Positions 9,324 to 18,789 of a stretch of 64,000 bases of DNA are shown one piece after another. Source of the DNA: Bacteroidales bacterium. Its GTDB lineage: Bacteria > Bacteroidota > Bacteroidia > Bacteroidales > Bacteroidaceae. A model generated the notes under the pieces. It was given only the letters and a program-made list of their open reading frames with translations, was not told where the DNA came from and did not search any database. The position numbers and the translations under genes were made by a program. How positions within the stretch are numbered: the first letter of the stretch is position 1; every line of letters begins with the position of its first letter. The DNA lies in contig JAAYDO010000209.1 of NCBI GenBank assembly GCA_012729225.1, positions 1-64,000 of the forward strand, written 5' to 3'.

Positions 9324-12260
9324 TTACAGTTTGGTCTTCACCTCTATCTCTGTATAGGTCTCAAGCACATCACCCTCGTGAATATCATTGAAATTAACGA
9401 TAGAGATACCGCACTCAAAGTCACGACCCACCTCTTTCACGTCATCCTTATAACGCTTGAGGGCAAGGATCTCACCTGTGTGGACAACAATGCCATCGCG
9501 AACGACACGCACCTTGTCTGAACGGTGCACCTTTCCTTCGGTAACCCAGCAACCAGCCACAGTACCGACCTTGGTAATCCTGTAAACCTGGCGCACATCC
9601 ACCTGCGCTGTGATTTCCTCCTTGAGTGTTGGAGCCAACATGCCCTCCATCGCATCTTTCACCTCCTCTATAGCATCATAGATGATAGAGTAGAGACGAA
9701 TATCCACGCCATACTGCTCTGCCAAACGACGTGCAGCAGCTGAAGGTCTAACTTGGAAACCAATGATAATGACATTCTCTGAAGCATGAGCCAACTCAAC
9801 ATCGTTCTCGCTAATCTGACCCACAGCCTTGTGAATCACATTCACCTGAATCTTCTCTGTAGAAAGCTTGATGAGAGAGTCGGAGAGTGCCTCGATAGAA
9901 CCATCCACATCGCCCTTCACCACAAGATTGAGTTCCTTGAAGTCGCCAAGAGCAATACGACGACCCAACTCGTCAAGAGTCAGACGAGTCTGAGTGCGCA
10001 AGCCTTGTTCACGCTTCAACTGTTCACGCTTATTACAGATTTCACGAGCCTCCTGATCAGAATCCATCACGTGGAAGGTGTCACCTGCAGTAGGAGCACC
10101 ATTAAGACCGAGGATAACTGCTGGTTCAGCAGGGAGTGCCTGCTCTATGCGCTGGCCACGCTCGTTGAACATAGCCTTGATACGACCGTAATTTGTACCA
10201 GCCAACACTATATCACCCTGACGGAGTGTACCGTTCTGCACAAGTACTGTAGCAACATAGCCACGACCCTTGTCAAGTGTAGATTCAATGATAGAACCAG
10301 TAGCCTTTCGGTTAGGGTTAGCCTTGAGATCAAGCATTTCTGCCTCAAGGAGCACCTTATCCATCAACTCTTCCACACCCAGACCCTTCTTTGCACTAAT
10401 GTCTTGGCTCTGATACTTACCGCCCCACTCTTCAACAAGAAGGTTCATAGACGCCAGTTGTTCCTTAATCTTATCTGGATTAGCAGCAGGCTTATCCACC
10501 TTATTGATAGCAAAGATCATTGGCACTCCCGCTGCCTGAGCGTGAGCAATAGCCTCCTTCGTCTGAGGCATCACATCGTCATCGGCAGCAATGATAATGA
10601 TTGCAATGTCCGTCACCTGAGCACCACGTGCACGCATGGCGGTAAAGGCCTCATGACCAGGAGTATCCAAGAAGGTAATCTTACGACCATCCTTGAGTTT
10701 CACCTTATAGGCACCAATGTGCTGAGTGATACCACCCGCCTCACCAGCAATCACGTTTGTTTTGCGGATATAGTCAAGCAGCGATGTCTTACCGTGGTCC
10801 ACGTGACCCATGACCGTGATAATAGGCGCACGTCTCTCCAGTTCTTCCTCCTTATCTTCCACCTCTTCAATAGCGTTAGACACTTCTTCCGACACATATT
10901 GAGTGGAATATCCAAACTCTTCTGCTACGATATTGATAGTCTCTGCATCCAAACGCTGGTTGATGCTCACCATCATACCAATAGACATACAGGTTCCAAT
11001 GACCTTGGTCACAGGCACATCCATCATCGTGGCAAGTTCGTTGGCAGTTACGAACTCCGTGATCTTCAGCACCTTGCTCTCTGCATTCTCTTCTCTCTCT
11101 TCCTCAGCCATACGGTCGTGAATAGCCTGGCGTTTGTCCTTACGATACTTCACGCCTCTCTTCTCCGACTTGGCAGTGAGACGTGCAAGCGTCTCTTTCA
11201 CCTGCTTTGCTACTTCTTCTTCACTCAAATCCTGTGGCTTTGGAGGAAGCTTCTTCTTATTCTTCTTTTTGCCCTGACCCTGCTGATTCTGCTGGTTTTG
11301 CTGATTCTTATGCTGGCCTTGGACATTATTACCCTGACCTGGCTTTCCACCCTGCTTCTTGCCCTGACCCTGCTGACCGTTGCTGTTCTTAGCCGCCTCA
11401 TTGATATCAACTTTGTTGCCACTGATACGGTTACGCTTTTTCTTCTGACCATTAGCATCCGTACCGCCTTGGGCATTCTGACGCTCTTTCTTGCGCTCAG
11501 CCTTGCTCTTGCGGTCTGGGCGAGTCTTGCTGTTAAGGCTGGAGAGATCTATGAATCCCACCTGCTTAAACTGCACGCCTGACTCCGCAGGTGCAGAAAG
11601 ACGATACACACCATTCTCATCCTTCTCCAGTCTGTCAGCAGAAGACTGCTTGTTTTTCTTTGCAGCAGACTCCTTGTCTGATGATTCTGATGCAGGCACC
11701 GCTGTCTGAGTTGTCTTCTCGTCCGACTTCTCAGATACTTTCTCCACAGGCTTTTCTTCCTGTTTCTCTGCCACCTTCTTCTCCACAAGCTTCTCTGCAA
11801 GCTTCTCGCTTGCCTTCTCCGACTTAGGAGTTTCCACCTTAACAGGCTTCTTCTCTTCGGCTGGAGCTACTTTCTCCTTAGGCTGAGCAGGAGTTTCTTC
11901 CTTAGGCTCAGACTTAGGCTCATCCTTTTGGAGAGTGTTGATTTTTCCAACAATCTTAAGTTTAGGCTTTCTCGCCTCCTTTTCCCGTTCCAGACGTTCC
12001 TTCTCTTCGCGGGCAGCTTGCTGTCTCTCCTTCTTTTCCTGAAGTTCCTTTTCCTTCTGGTTCTGTATCTTCTGCTTTGTCTCGGCGTTTTGTTTCATGT
12101 CTTCGCCAAACTCCTTCTTCAGCAGAGCATACTGTTCATCGGAGAGTTTCGCATTGGGCGTGGCATCTTGCAATGCCTGTCCCTTTTTCTGCAGGAATTC
12201 AGCCACGGTGTTGATTCCCACATTCAGTTCTTTAAGTGCTTTATTTAGTCTTACTGCCAT
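9324..12260 (-). CDS. infB: Translation initiation factor IF-2
   Basis: IF-2 is the GTPase that places initiator tRNA on the 30S subunit and promotes subunit joining. The 978-residue protein begins with the IF2_N domain ([23 protein letters not shown]), has a long low-complexity linker rich in Lys, Glu and Gln (about residues 60-400), then the GTPase core with [15 protein letters not shown] near residue 480, DTPGHEAF and [10 protein letters not shown], and ends with the beta-barrel and initiator-tRNA-binding domains. The linker explains the several shadow ORFs, including a 598-codon plus-strand one. It lies 62 bp downstream of nusA in the conserved rimP-nusA-infB order. Confidence 0.98.
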   Translation of the reverse strand: MAVRLNKALKELNVGINTVAEFLQKKGQALQDATPNAKLSDEQYALLKKEFGEDMKQNAETKQKIQNQKEKELQEKKERQQAAREEKERLEREKEARKPKLKIVGKINTLQKDEPKSEPKEETPAQPKEKVAPAEEKKPVKVETPKSEKASEKLAEKLVEKKVAEKQEEKPVEKVSEKSDEKTTQTAVPASESSDKESAAKKNKQSSADRLEKDENGVYRLSAPAESGVQFKQVGFIDLSSLNSKTRPDRKSKAERKKERQNAQGGTDANGQKKKRNRISGNKVDINEAAKNSNGQQGQGKKQGGKPGQGNNVQGQHKNQQNQQNQQGQGKKKNKKKLPPKPQDLSEEEVAKQVKETLARLTAKSEKRGVKYRKDKRQAIHDRMAEEEREENAESKVLKITEFVTANELATMMDVPVTKVIGTCMSIGMMVSINQRLDAETINIVAEEFGYSTQYVSEEVSNAIEEVEDKEEELERRAPIITVMGHVDHGKTSLLDYIRKTNVIAGEAGGITQHIGAYKVKLKDGRKITFLDTPGHEAFTAMRARGAQVTDIAIIIIAADDDVMPQTKEAIAHAQAAGVPMIFAINKVDKPAANPDKIKEQLASMNLLVEEWGGKYQSQDISAKKGLGVEELMDKVLLEAEMLDLKANPNRKATGSIIESTLDKGRGYVATVLVQNGTLRQGDIVLAGTNYGRIKAMFNERGQRIEQALPAEPAVILGLNGAPTAGDTFHVMDSDQEAREICNKREQLKREQGLRTQTRLTLDELGRRIALGDFKELNLVVKGDVDGSIEALSDSLIKLSTEKIQVNVIHKAVGQISENDVELAHASENVIIIGFQVRPSAAARRLAEQYGVDIRLYSIIYDAIEEVKDAMEGMLAPTLKEEITAQVDVRQVYRITKVGTVAGCWVTEGKVHRSDKVRVVRDGIVVHTGEILALKRYKDDVKEVGRDFECGISIVNFNDIHEGDVLETYTEIEVKTKL

Positions 12261-12322
12261 ATATTTTTTAATAATGAATCATTTTATTTAAGGACGTTCT
12301 ATGAATCTGAAAGAACCCTTCT

Positions 12323-13591
12323 TTAGTCTTCAAATTCTTCCTTGAGAATATTGAGAACCTCATCGACAGTGTCTTCCTCAAGATCCGCCTTCTCCACCAG
12401 CATAGCACGTGGAGCATCAAGCACGCTCTTGGCTGTCTCCAATCCGAGTCCCTTGATTGCATCAATAATCCATGGATCAATTTCATCCTTGAACTCGTCC
12501 AAGTAAATGTCTTCCTCATCTGGATTCTGACCATCCAACTCACGGAACACGTCTATCGTGTAGCCCGTCAGCATACTTGCCAACTTGATGTTGTCACCAT
12601 TCTTACCAATGGCGAGGCTCACCTGATCTGGTTGCATATATACCTCCGCCTTCTTCTTCTCTTCATCAAGAGTGATAGAAGAGATTGTAGCAGGACTGAG
12701 CGAACGCTGGATGAAGAGGCGAATGTTTGATGTGTAGTTAATCACGTCAATATTCTCATTGTGGAGTTCACGCACAATACCATGAATACGGCTACCCTTC
12801 ACACCCACACAGGCTCCCACAGGGTCAATGCGCTCATTGTAACTCTCCACCGCAATCTTGGCTCTCTCACCTGGCACACGAGCAATCTTCTGCACAGTGA
12901 TGAGACCATCATTGATTTCAGGCACTTCCTGCTCAAGCAGACGACGCAAGAACTCTGGAGAAGTGCGAGAGAGAATAATCTTAGGATTGTTGTTGAGGTT
13001 GTCCACACGAAGCACAACAGCACGCACAGTCTCACCCTTACGGAAGAAATCACCAGGAATCTGCTCATTCTTTGGCAAGAGCAACTCATTGCCTTCATCA
13101 TCAAGGAGCAACATCTCACGTTTCCAAATCTGGTAAACCTCACCGCTTACAATCTGTCCAACCTTGTCAGCATATTTGTTGTAGAGGTTATCGTGCTCAA
13201 GATCCAATATCTTGCTCGCCATGGTCTGACGGAGAGTCAAGATGGCACGACGACCAAACTTGGCAAACTCAATCTTCTCACTCACTTCCTCGCCCAACTC
13301 ATAATCCTCATCAATCTTCTGAGCCTCAGAAAGGCTGATCTCGGCATTTTCGTTCTGCACATTTCCATCTTCCACCACAACACGATTGCGATAAATCTCA
13401 AAGTCACCCTTATCAGGGTTCACAATCACGTCGAAGTTCTCGTCAGAACCATAGGTCTTCTGCAACACACTGCGGAAACTGTCCTCTATCACACTCACGA
13501 GCGTTGTTCTGTCGATGTTTTTAGTATCTTTGAAGTCCTTAAAGGTGTCTATCAAATTGACACGTTCTGCATTTTTCTTTACTGTAGCCAT
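12323..13591 (-). CDS. nusA: Transcription termination/antitermination protein NusA
   Basis: NusA binds RNA polymerase and modulates pausing, termination and antitermination. The 422-residue product has the N-terminal RNAP-binding domain, an S1 domain (VGQIVSGEVYQIWKREMLLL) and two KH domains (GERAKIAVESYNERIDPVGA and VSLAIGKNGDNIKLASMLTG). It lacks the long acidic C-terminal repeats of the enterobacterial protein, as is usual in this phylum, and ends with a short acidic tail. It is 25 bp downstream of rimP. Confidence 0.97.
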   Translation of the reverse strand: MATVKKNAERVNLIDTFKDFKDTKNIDRTTLVSVIEDSFRSVLQKTYGSDENFDVIVNPDKGDFEIYRNRVVVEDGNVQNENAEISLSEAQKIDEDYELGEEVSEKIEFAKFGRRAILTLRQTMASKILDLEHDNLYNKYADKVGQIVSGEVYQIWKREMLLLDDEGNELLLPKNEQIPGDFFRKGETVRAVVLRVDNLNNNPKIILSRTSPEFLRRLLEQEVPEINDGLITVQKIARVPGERAKIAVESYNERIDPVGACVGVKGSRIHGIVRELHNENIDVINYTSNIRLFIQRSLSPATISSITLDEEKKKAEVYMQPDQVSLAIGKNGDNIKLASMLTGYTIDVFRELDGQNPDEEDIYLDEFKDEIDPWIIDAIKGLGLETAKSVLDAPRAMLVEKADLEEDTVDEVLNILKEEFED

Positions 13592-13616
13592 TGTTTATGT
13601 TTTTTATTGTATTCTC

Positions 13617-14084
13617 TTACTTAAAGTCGATGATATTCTTCACCCACTTCACATCAGCATAGCCGAAAGCCTTATCAACCTCCACCATCTGGGGACGCTT
13701 CTTGCCTTCCACCTTCTGCTTCTCTGTCACAGTCACCACAAAACCATTCTCATCCGCACTCTTCATACAGCCCTCCATCTTCTTGCCATCAGCAGTGAGC
13801 AGTTCCACATCATAGCCCACAGAATTGACATATTGCTGAAAAACCTTGAAAGGCTGACCGATACCCGCTGACCCCACCTCAAGTTCAAAGTCTTCCACAT
13901 CACGATCGAAATGCTCTTCAATGAAACGGCTCAGTTCGCAGCAGTCTTCAATCCAAACCCCTTCCTTGTGGTCAATCTCCACAGTGACGCGGTTTTCCTC
14001 ATCCACCGATGCATCCACCAAGAAATACTCCTTATCCGCCAGCCATTCCAGAGCCAGTTCCTTCACCTTGTTTTTGTCAATCAT
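13617..14084 (-). CDS. rimP: Ribosome maturation factor RimP
   Basis: RimP helps assemble the 30S subunit. The 155-residue product shows the family pattern: an N-terminal alpha/beta domain (FLVDASVDEENRVTVEID), the central CCELSRFIEEHFDRDVEDFELEVGSAGI segment (a variant of the usual VSSPG motif) and a small C-terminal Sm-like domain. It is the first gene of the rimP-nusA-infB run, directly behind a strong promoter at 14161-14192. Confidence 0.93.
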   Translation of the reverse strand: MIDKNKVKELALEWLADKEYFLVDASVDEENRVTVEIDHKEGVWIEDCCELSRFIEEHFDRDVEDFELEVGSAGIGQPFKVFQQYVNSVGYDVELLTADGKKMEGCMKSADENGFVVTVTEKQKVEGKKRPQMVEVDKAFGYADVKWVKNIIDFK

Positions 14085-14160
14085 TTTTGTGCTTTTTTGC
14101 TATGATACATTTACAATAGAAAAAGGGAACCATTCAGTCCCCTCCCATTCATTTGCGCTA

Positions 14161-14192
14161 CAAAGGTAGGCAAAAAAGCAGACATCACCAAA
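14161..14192 (-). promoter_or_regulatory. Promoter of the rimP-nusA-infB-suf-ribF run
   Basis: On the minus strand TTTG (14189-14192) and TACCTTTG (14161-14168) are separated by 20 bp, an exact fit to the Bacteroidetes sigma-ABfr consensus TTTG-N19-21-TAnnTTTG. The start of rimP is about 80 bp downstream. Confidence 0.8.
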
Positions 14193-14670
14193 TTTCTCAC
14201 CAAAAAACTGCACAGAAAGGGAGCAGTTCAACAGAAAAGGAGGTTATATAGATAAAAACACATAAAACCAGAAAGGATTTGACAACCACATATAACACAA
14301 TCATTCACACAAAAACATGCGCACCATGACGAACAAGAGCAAAACATTGAGAACGTGATCGTAAGGGTGTGGAAGTGAGGGTACAAGAAAAGAAGTCCTA
14401 CAATCGTAAGGAACAAATTTCTATCACATAAACGGGAACCACCTCAACAACTCTCTTTTTACATCGCGAGGAAAGAATTTGGCACTCACGAGGACTATTT
14501 CGTGAGGCAGCCACATTCAGTTCCCAACTCTTTAATCTCCAAGCCTAAATATGCACATGGACAACTCACAACCTTTCAGTCCTTCACCGTTGCTTTTCAC
14601 AATTCACCCTTCTCACATTGGTCTATTTTTGAATCTTTTTATTCTTACAAAAACGATATGTCTTTTTTTC
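14193..14670. other. Intergenic spacer between divergent genes
   Basis: This stretch between the rimP and methyltransferase promoters is AT-rich. I see a small hairpin near 14484-14505 (CTCACGA / TCGTGAG) but no riboswitch-like fold and no gene. The short ORFs here (14228..14416 -, 14502..14714 +) have no family features. Confidence 0.4.
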
Positions 14671-14701
14671 TTGCACATTATATATATAAGTCATACCTTT
14701 G
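14671..14701 (+). promoter_or_regulatory. Promoter of the C20-methyltransferase gene
   Basis: TACCTTTG at 14694-14701 is a full -7 match, with TTG at 14671-14673 about 20 bp upstream as a partial -33. It implies a leader of about 55 nt to the ATG at 14762 and argues against the longer ORF starting at 14699. Confidence 0.65.
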
Positions 14702-14761
14702 TCATCAAATATAAAAGAACATTTATACAAAGACACATTTATTATACCAAAGATAAAAGGC

Positions 14762-15460
14762 ATGTATCCCATCTCATTCGTATCATTAGGTCCAGGCGAC
14801 CCCGAATTGCTAACCATCAAAGCCTTGAGTCGTCTGCAAGAGGCTGATGCCATCTTTCTACCCTTCACCCAAAGCAAGGAGGGCGAGGAGAAATCACGCT
14901 CTCTTGACATTGTGAAGGCTCATGACCTCAAAGCACACACCCACCTCTATCGTCTTCCCATGTCTCGACAAAGAGAAGAGACCTTCAGGGTGTACGACCA
15001 GATAGGTGCTGAGGCCATCCAACTGCAAAGCGAGGGACAGCGAGTGGTGATTGGAGTGGAAGGCGACATTGCCGTATATGGCTCTATCCACTATGTGCTG
15101 GAGCAACTGGAGTCACAAGGCATCGCCACCGAGCAAGTGCCAGGCATCAGTTCCATTTCGGCAGCAGCCAGCCTCGCCAAACTGTCCCTCATCAGTCAGC
15201 AAGAGCGTCTTGTGGTCATTCCTGGACAATGTGACGAGACCGAAATGCTACGACTGCTGAACCTCAATCATGTGTTGGTCATCATGAAACTCTCTGCTTG
15301 CAGAGACATTCTCACCACCTTTCTTCAGACTCATCCACATTTCCGATATGACTATTTTGAGAACGTGGGCACACCTGCGCAAGTCCATCTATCCGACCCC
15401 ACCACCATCCTTCAGCGAGGACTCCCCTACTTCTCCCTCATCATCATCCACTGCAAGTAG
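14762..15460 (+). CDS. Precorrin-2 C20-methyltransferase (CobI/CbiL-like)
   Basis: This SAM-dependent tetrapyrrole methyltransferase would add the C20 methyl group to precorrin-2 or its cobalt form in corrin-ring synthesis. The 232-residue product (start MYPISFVSLGPGDPELLT) has the glycine-rich N-terminal SAM loop LGPGDPELLTIKA, the EGDIAVYGSIHYVLEQL segment and the VPGISSISAAASLAKLS motif of the family. The track's start at 14699 falls inside the -7 element, so the ATG at 14762 is used. No other cobalamin gene is nearby, so it is an isolated pathway gene here. Between the CobI and CbiL subtypes I cannot decide. Confidence 0.85.
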   Translation: MYPISFVSLGPGDPELLTIKALSRLQEADAIFLPFTQSKEGEEKSRSLDIVKAHDLKAHTHLYRLPMSRQREETFRVYDQIGAEAIQLQSEGQRVVIGVEGDIAVYGSIHYVLEQLESQGIATEQVPGISSISAAASLAKLSLISQQERLVVIPGQCDETEMLRLLNLNHVLVIMKLSACRDILTTFLQTHPHFRYDYFENVGTPAQVHLSDPTTILQRGLPYFSLIIIHCK

Positions 15461-15555
15461 CCTCATCCCAATCTCCCTAAGAAAACAAAGAGCAAGAGTC
15501 ATCCAGTCTGGTTGCCTCTTGCTTCCTATATAGACGCCCCTTCTCCCTGGGTCTT

Positions 15556-15696
15556 TCAGTTTTTCTTCTCCAACTCTTTTTCCTTATACACCTTCTCACC
15601 ATTATCCCAACTCTTCAGGTGATACCAGTTGTGAGACAGGCAGTGATTACCGATGGACGTAAAGTACAGCACAGTCCTATCAGAATCTTTTATAAC
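15556..15696 (-). pseudogene. In-frame continuation past the stop of the secreted ECF-operon protein
   Basis: Reading on from the TAA of the upstream gene in the same frame gives 46 further codons before a TGA at 15556-15558. The product contains DRTVLYFTSIGNHCLSHNWY and ends in a lysine- and glutamate-rich stretch, with reasonable amino-acid variety and no other stop. It looks like a former or read-through C-terminal tail, separated from the main frame by one TAA. A nonsense mutation, a sequencing error or chance are all possible. Confidence 0.4.
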
Positions 15697-16791
15697 TTAG
15701 AAGAAGAACGAACCCTTTAATCCCATTAACTTTTTGAAATCTTTCTCCAACTCCACCTCATTGTTTTTCATACTCTTAATGACATGCCAGTAAGCAGGGT
15801 AGTTGATCCAACCACTATTAGAATAGAGTTCGAGGATGTGAAGTCCTGCCTTGTCGCAGTTAATTCCCACCACATAACTCGGCGCCAGATGTCCCTTATC
15901 CCCTGAGACAGGCACTTGGGCTTTGATGGTAGCAAGATTGATAAAAGAATAACCCTCTTTCTGCTCATGCTGTGTCTGAATATCCTTCATCGGGTTTACA
16001 TTCATATCAACCTCATAGTTCTCACCTGTTCTCTTTTTGGCAATGGCTGTCATCAGTTCTGCCAATTCCTTATAGTAATCATAGACCAATTGGGCATCAT
16101 CAAGTGGAATATAGTAGTGTGTTCCTTCTGATTTGCATGCATGCCAATTCCATTCACTATAGACATAAGAGAGGGGAGTCTTGGATTTGCCGTAGTCAAA
16201 ATCTTCACTATATTCATATTGAACAGGATAAGACTTTGGATGATGCTTCTTCTTGCTTTCCATGAAATCAGTCAGTGCTTGGTGAAGCACCTCTGTATTG
16301 CCCATCTTGACAGAATCAGTCCTTTGAAGAGACGGATTAAAATAATAGGACAGCATCAAGACCCCAAATCCTCTTCCACATTGATAGTCGAAAGTGAGCA
16401 TCTCTTTTGAATTCCAGACATTGGCATGTCCTGGACTATACACATTTCGGGATTCTTCTGTGGCAGGACCTAAAGATACCGAATAACTGATGGTATCATG
16501 CCTTTCATCATGCACCTCATACCTGTAACTCTTTGTAGCAGAAGGAACAAGTTCATCAAAAAGCGCACGAATCTTTCTTGTACCGTCTTGCGCTTCTTCA
16601 AATCTGTAGCCTTTATAACTGAAAGGGACGGAATAGGAAAGAACTTCTTCATCCATCATCCTCCTATATGTCACCTTACTGGTTTCTTTTGCCAAATCAT
16701 TGAACCAGTTGATAATCTTAGTTTGATTTTCTTGTGCCGATGCCTGAAGCGTAAAGGCAAGAGCAATGAGGAATGTTATGTATTTTTTCAT
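15697..16791 (-). CDS. Secreted protein of unknown function in an ECF sigma operon
   Basis: The ATG at 16791 (MKKYITFLIALAFTLQASAQ) is preferred over the one at 16800 because GGAG sits just upstream; this gives 364 residues. The N-terminus is a typical signal peptide with probable cleavage after ASA. The mature part is rich in Tyr, Asp and Lys with no family I recognise. It follows the sigma and anti-sigma genes by about 30 bp, so it is probably controlled by that sigma factor. Its frame continues for 46 codons after the TAA stop, so this may be a truncated version of a longer protein. Confidence 0.6.
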   Translation of the reverse strand: MKKYITFLIALAFTLQASAQENQTKIINWFNDLAKETSKVTYRRMMDEEVLSYSVPFSYKGYRFEEAQDGTRKIRALFDELVPSATKSYRYEVHDERHDTISYSVSLGPATEESRNVYSPGHANVWNSKEMLTFDYQCGRGFGVLMLSYYFNPSLQRTDSVKMGNTEVLHQALTDFMESKKKHHPKSYPVQYEYSEDFDYGKSKTPLSYVYSEWNWHACKSEGTHYYIPLDDAQLVYDYYKELAELMTAIAKKRTGENYEVDMNVNPMKDIQTQHEQKEGYSFINLATIKAQVPVSGDKGHLAPSYVVGINCDKAGLHILELYSNSGWINYPAYWHVIKSMKNNEVELEKDFKKLMGLKGSFFF

Positions 16792-16821
16792 TATCTCCAT
16801 ATTGCAAGGCGAACCTCTTTG

Positions 16822-17451
16822 TTAATAAATATCTTGAACAGCAGCAATCTCTTGATGGACTGCATTTCGAAAATCCTCTCCATTTCTTCTGATTTCCTCT
16901 TGAAACTTGTCAGGGTCAAACTCTCGCATCAGTTGCTGAAGTCTTCTTTCTGCCATGAGTTGTTGCATGTGGTCCTCAGTCATGAGAGGCATCATCGTCA
17001 TGGAAGTATCGGATTCTTCATTCCCTTCCATCTCTTGTGATGACTGTATGGTTTTCACCTCTATCTGAGCCATATCATGCTTGGCATTCTTGTAAATCAT
17101 GCGCTCTATTTCCTGCACCACATTGCAAGCGGTGTCAGAATCAGCTTGGACTATCATCTCCTTCTGTCCAGAGGATTGATGCTGAGCGATGCTTTGTGGC
17201 TGATGTTCCATTGTTTCACCCTCCATTTTCTTGGGCGGAGTGAAGATGATGAAGAGCACACCAGCCACACACGCAGCCACCAACCATGACCAGATAAGAT
17301 AATTGCGGTGAGGTTTTTCCTCACGAACCCGAAGCATGAGTCGAGTATTCAAGTCGGCAGACATCTGAGGGCGAGCCTCCTCTTCTTGTCGGCATGCCTC
17401 TCGCAGATTGACATCTTGCAAACGCTTGTTGTTGATTTCGTTTTCTGTCAT
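16822..17451 (-). CDS. Membrane anti-sigma factor
   Basis: This 209-residue protein has a cytoplasmic N-terminus of about 50 residues, one transmembrane segment (YLIWSWLVAACVAGVLFIIF, about 51-70) and a periplasmic part rich in Met, Gln and Glu. That topology, and a 4-bp start overlap with the ECF sigma gene, make an anti-sigma factor the likely call. The periplasmic part has no recognised domain and ends in a helical region (MQQLMAERRLQQLMREF). What signal it senses cannot be told. Confidence 0.7.
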   Translation of the reverse strand: MTENEINNKRLQDVNLREACRQEEEARPQMSADLNTRLMLRVREEKPHRNYLIWSWLVAACVAGVLFIIFTPPKKMEGETMEHQPQSIAQHQSSGQKEMIVQADSDTACNVVQEIERMIYKNAKHDMAQIEVKTIQSSQEMEGNEESDTSMTMMPLMTEDHMQQLMAERRLQQLMREFDPDKFQEEIRRNGEDFRNAVHQEIAAVQDIY

Positions 17452-18011
17452 GACTGTAGGTTTTTGATGATTCTGTATAGTTTCTTTCTTGTTCTACTCA
17501 GCCGCGATGCCACCGTGGTGGGGATGGACTGGGTGATGTAGGCTATTTCCTTGAGACTTTTCTCGTCAAAATAGAACATGGTAACAAGGGCTTTCTCGTC
17601 GGGAGGCAACTGTCGTAGTGCCGATTGGATGAGTTGCACCGTCTCCTGATTGGGTTGTCCGAAGGCCTTGTCCACTTCCTCTTCCGAAATGCAGGCAAGT
17701 TCCTCCTCATGCTCATCAAAGCAGAGGATGGGTTGTCGCCTTTTTCGCAAGAAATCTATTGCCTCATTGTAGGCTATACGACTCAGCCACGTGGAGAGTG
17801 CGGCACGCTCGGGTTCGTAGTCCCTTATGCTTCGGAAGACCTTGACAAACACATCCTGATAGACCTCCTCGGCATCTTCGAGCCGTGGAATCATTCTCTG
17901 CAACAAAGCAAAGATCTGACCTCCACACTGCTCAAGAAGCTGTTGTTGGCTTAGCGACTCTTGTCTCTTGAGCCCTTCTATCAATTCCTTTTCGATTTCT
18001 TTTGTTGTCAT
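17448..18011 (-). CDS. ECF-type RNA polymerase sigma factor
   Basis: This 187-residue protein has sigma-70 region 2 (EDAEEVYQDVFVKVFRSIRD and LSTWLSRIAYNEAIDFLRKR) and region 4 (LRQLPPDEKALVTMFYFDEK and LKEIAYITQSIPTTVASRLS). Regions 1 and 3 are absent, which defines the ECF group. Its stop overlaps the anti-sigma start by 4 bp. It probably directs transcription of its own operon, including the secreted protein downstream. Confidence 0.93.
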   Translation of the reverse strand: MTTKEIEKELIEGLKRQESLSQQQLLEQCGGQIFALLQRMIPRLEDAEEVYQDVFVKVFRSIRDYEPERAALSTWLSRIAYNEAIDFLRKRRQPILCFDEHEEELACISEEEVDKAFGQPNQETVQLIQSALRQLPPDEKALVTMFYFDEKSLKEIAYITQSIPTTVASRLSRTRKKLYRIIKNLQS

Positions 18012-18330
18012 TCTTTAGGTCTTCTACTTTTATATACGATGAAAGTAGCGAAAACATTGCAAGTTTAGCAAAAAATTTACAAACACAGAAATGATTACAT
18101 GAAAAAAACTGTGTAAAACGTTCTCAGCCCTACACTGTTTCATCCATCCCCACATATTATATGCGGTCAAATGTTTTCTGCATCGACCTCCCGTTTTATT
18201 CTACCCAAAACAATCCTCAATGATGCAAGTGAGGCATCAAGAAGAGGGAATAAACGTGAGTACGATGACATCATTAGACATCAACCTCGTTATTAGAGAG
18301 GGTAAATAAAAGCATGCTTTTGAGAGGATG

Positions 18331-18500
18331 AAACAGCAGGATTCTCTTGACATAGAACTTCACAAATGGTTGAAGCATTCTTCATGGGAAAACGAACAAT
18401 TGTTCAATGGCAAACGAACAATGCTTCAATGGCCAATGAACAATGGTGCGATGACCAATGAACAATGGTGCGATGACCAACGAACAATGGTGCGTTTTCG
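18331..18500 (+). repeat. Composite repeat with 22-bp tandem units, copy 1
   Basis: It begins AAACAGCAGGATT, continues to TTGAAGCATTCTTCATG, then carries about five tandem units of about 22 bp based on CAATGAACAATGGTGCGATGAC, and ends GGTGCGTTTTCGCCCTTACA. One early unit contains the palindrome GAACAATTGTTC. A second copy with the same order of parts is at 30036-30185. Confidence 0.8.
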
Positions 18501-18739
18501 CCCTTACAAACATGAAACACCAGATTGTCTATAAACCGCTATGTATAAAGAAGATATAAAGATTCTCGAAAGTCGGTAGTATATCGCTCATCTTCTTGCA
18601 GAAGCCATCCAACGACAAAGCCTGCCAGAATCGCCTTGCCCCTCTTTCATTGAAGGCTCATTCACTTTTATTTTTCCGTACATTTACCTTCCCACACCAT
18701 CAATCAACGGCTAAAAGAGGAAGGAACGGAAATAAACAA

Positions 18740-18773
18740 AGAGAAGCAAGGACAGTGCTGCCCTTGCTTCTCT
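18740..18773 (-). terminator. Rho-independent terminator of the Ig-like lipoprotein gene
   Basis: A perfect 12-bp stem (AGAGAAGCAAGG / CCTTGCTTCTCT) with a 10-nt loop lies 17 bp beyond the stop at 18790. On the minus strand it is followed by TTTGTTTATTT. Confidence 0.75.
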
Positions 18774-18789
18774 GTATTTCAGACATTGA

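Larger units (their letters stand above)
18012..18789. other. Intergenic spacer with composite 22-bp repeat
   Basis: This 778-bp spacer lies between the ECF operon start and the end of the Ig-like lipoprotein gene. It contains the repeat at 18331-18500 and the terminator at 18740-18773. The ORFs on the plus strand (18328, 18596) run through the repeat or through sequence without family features. A TAAACTTG near 18073 on the minus strand could be a weak -7 for the sigma gene. Confidence 0.5.

Noticed and set aside
9786-11582. 598-codon plus-strand ORF
   Set aside because: It is antisense to infB, whose low-complexity linker produces long open shadow frames; no protein features of its own.
14470-14700. 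Cobalamin riboswitch before the C20-methyltransferase
   Set aside because: The -7 element at 14694-14701 leaves only a 55-nt leader, and no B12-box-like conserved sequence is seen.
18370-18497. Possible CRISPR array
   Set aside because: The 22-bp units are directly adjacent with no spacers of unrelated sequence, and no cas genes are nearby.
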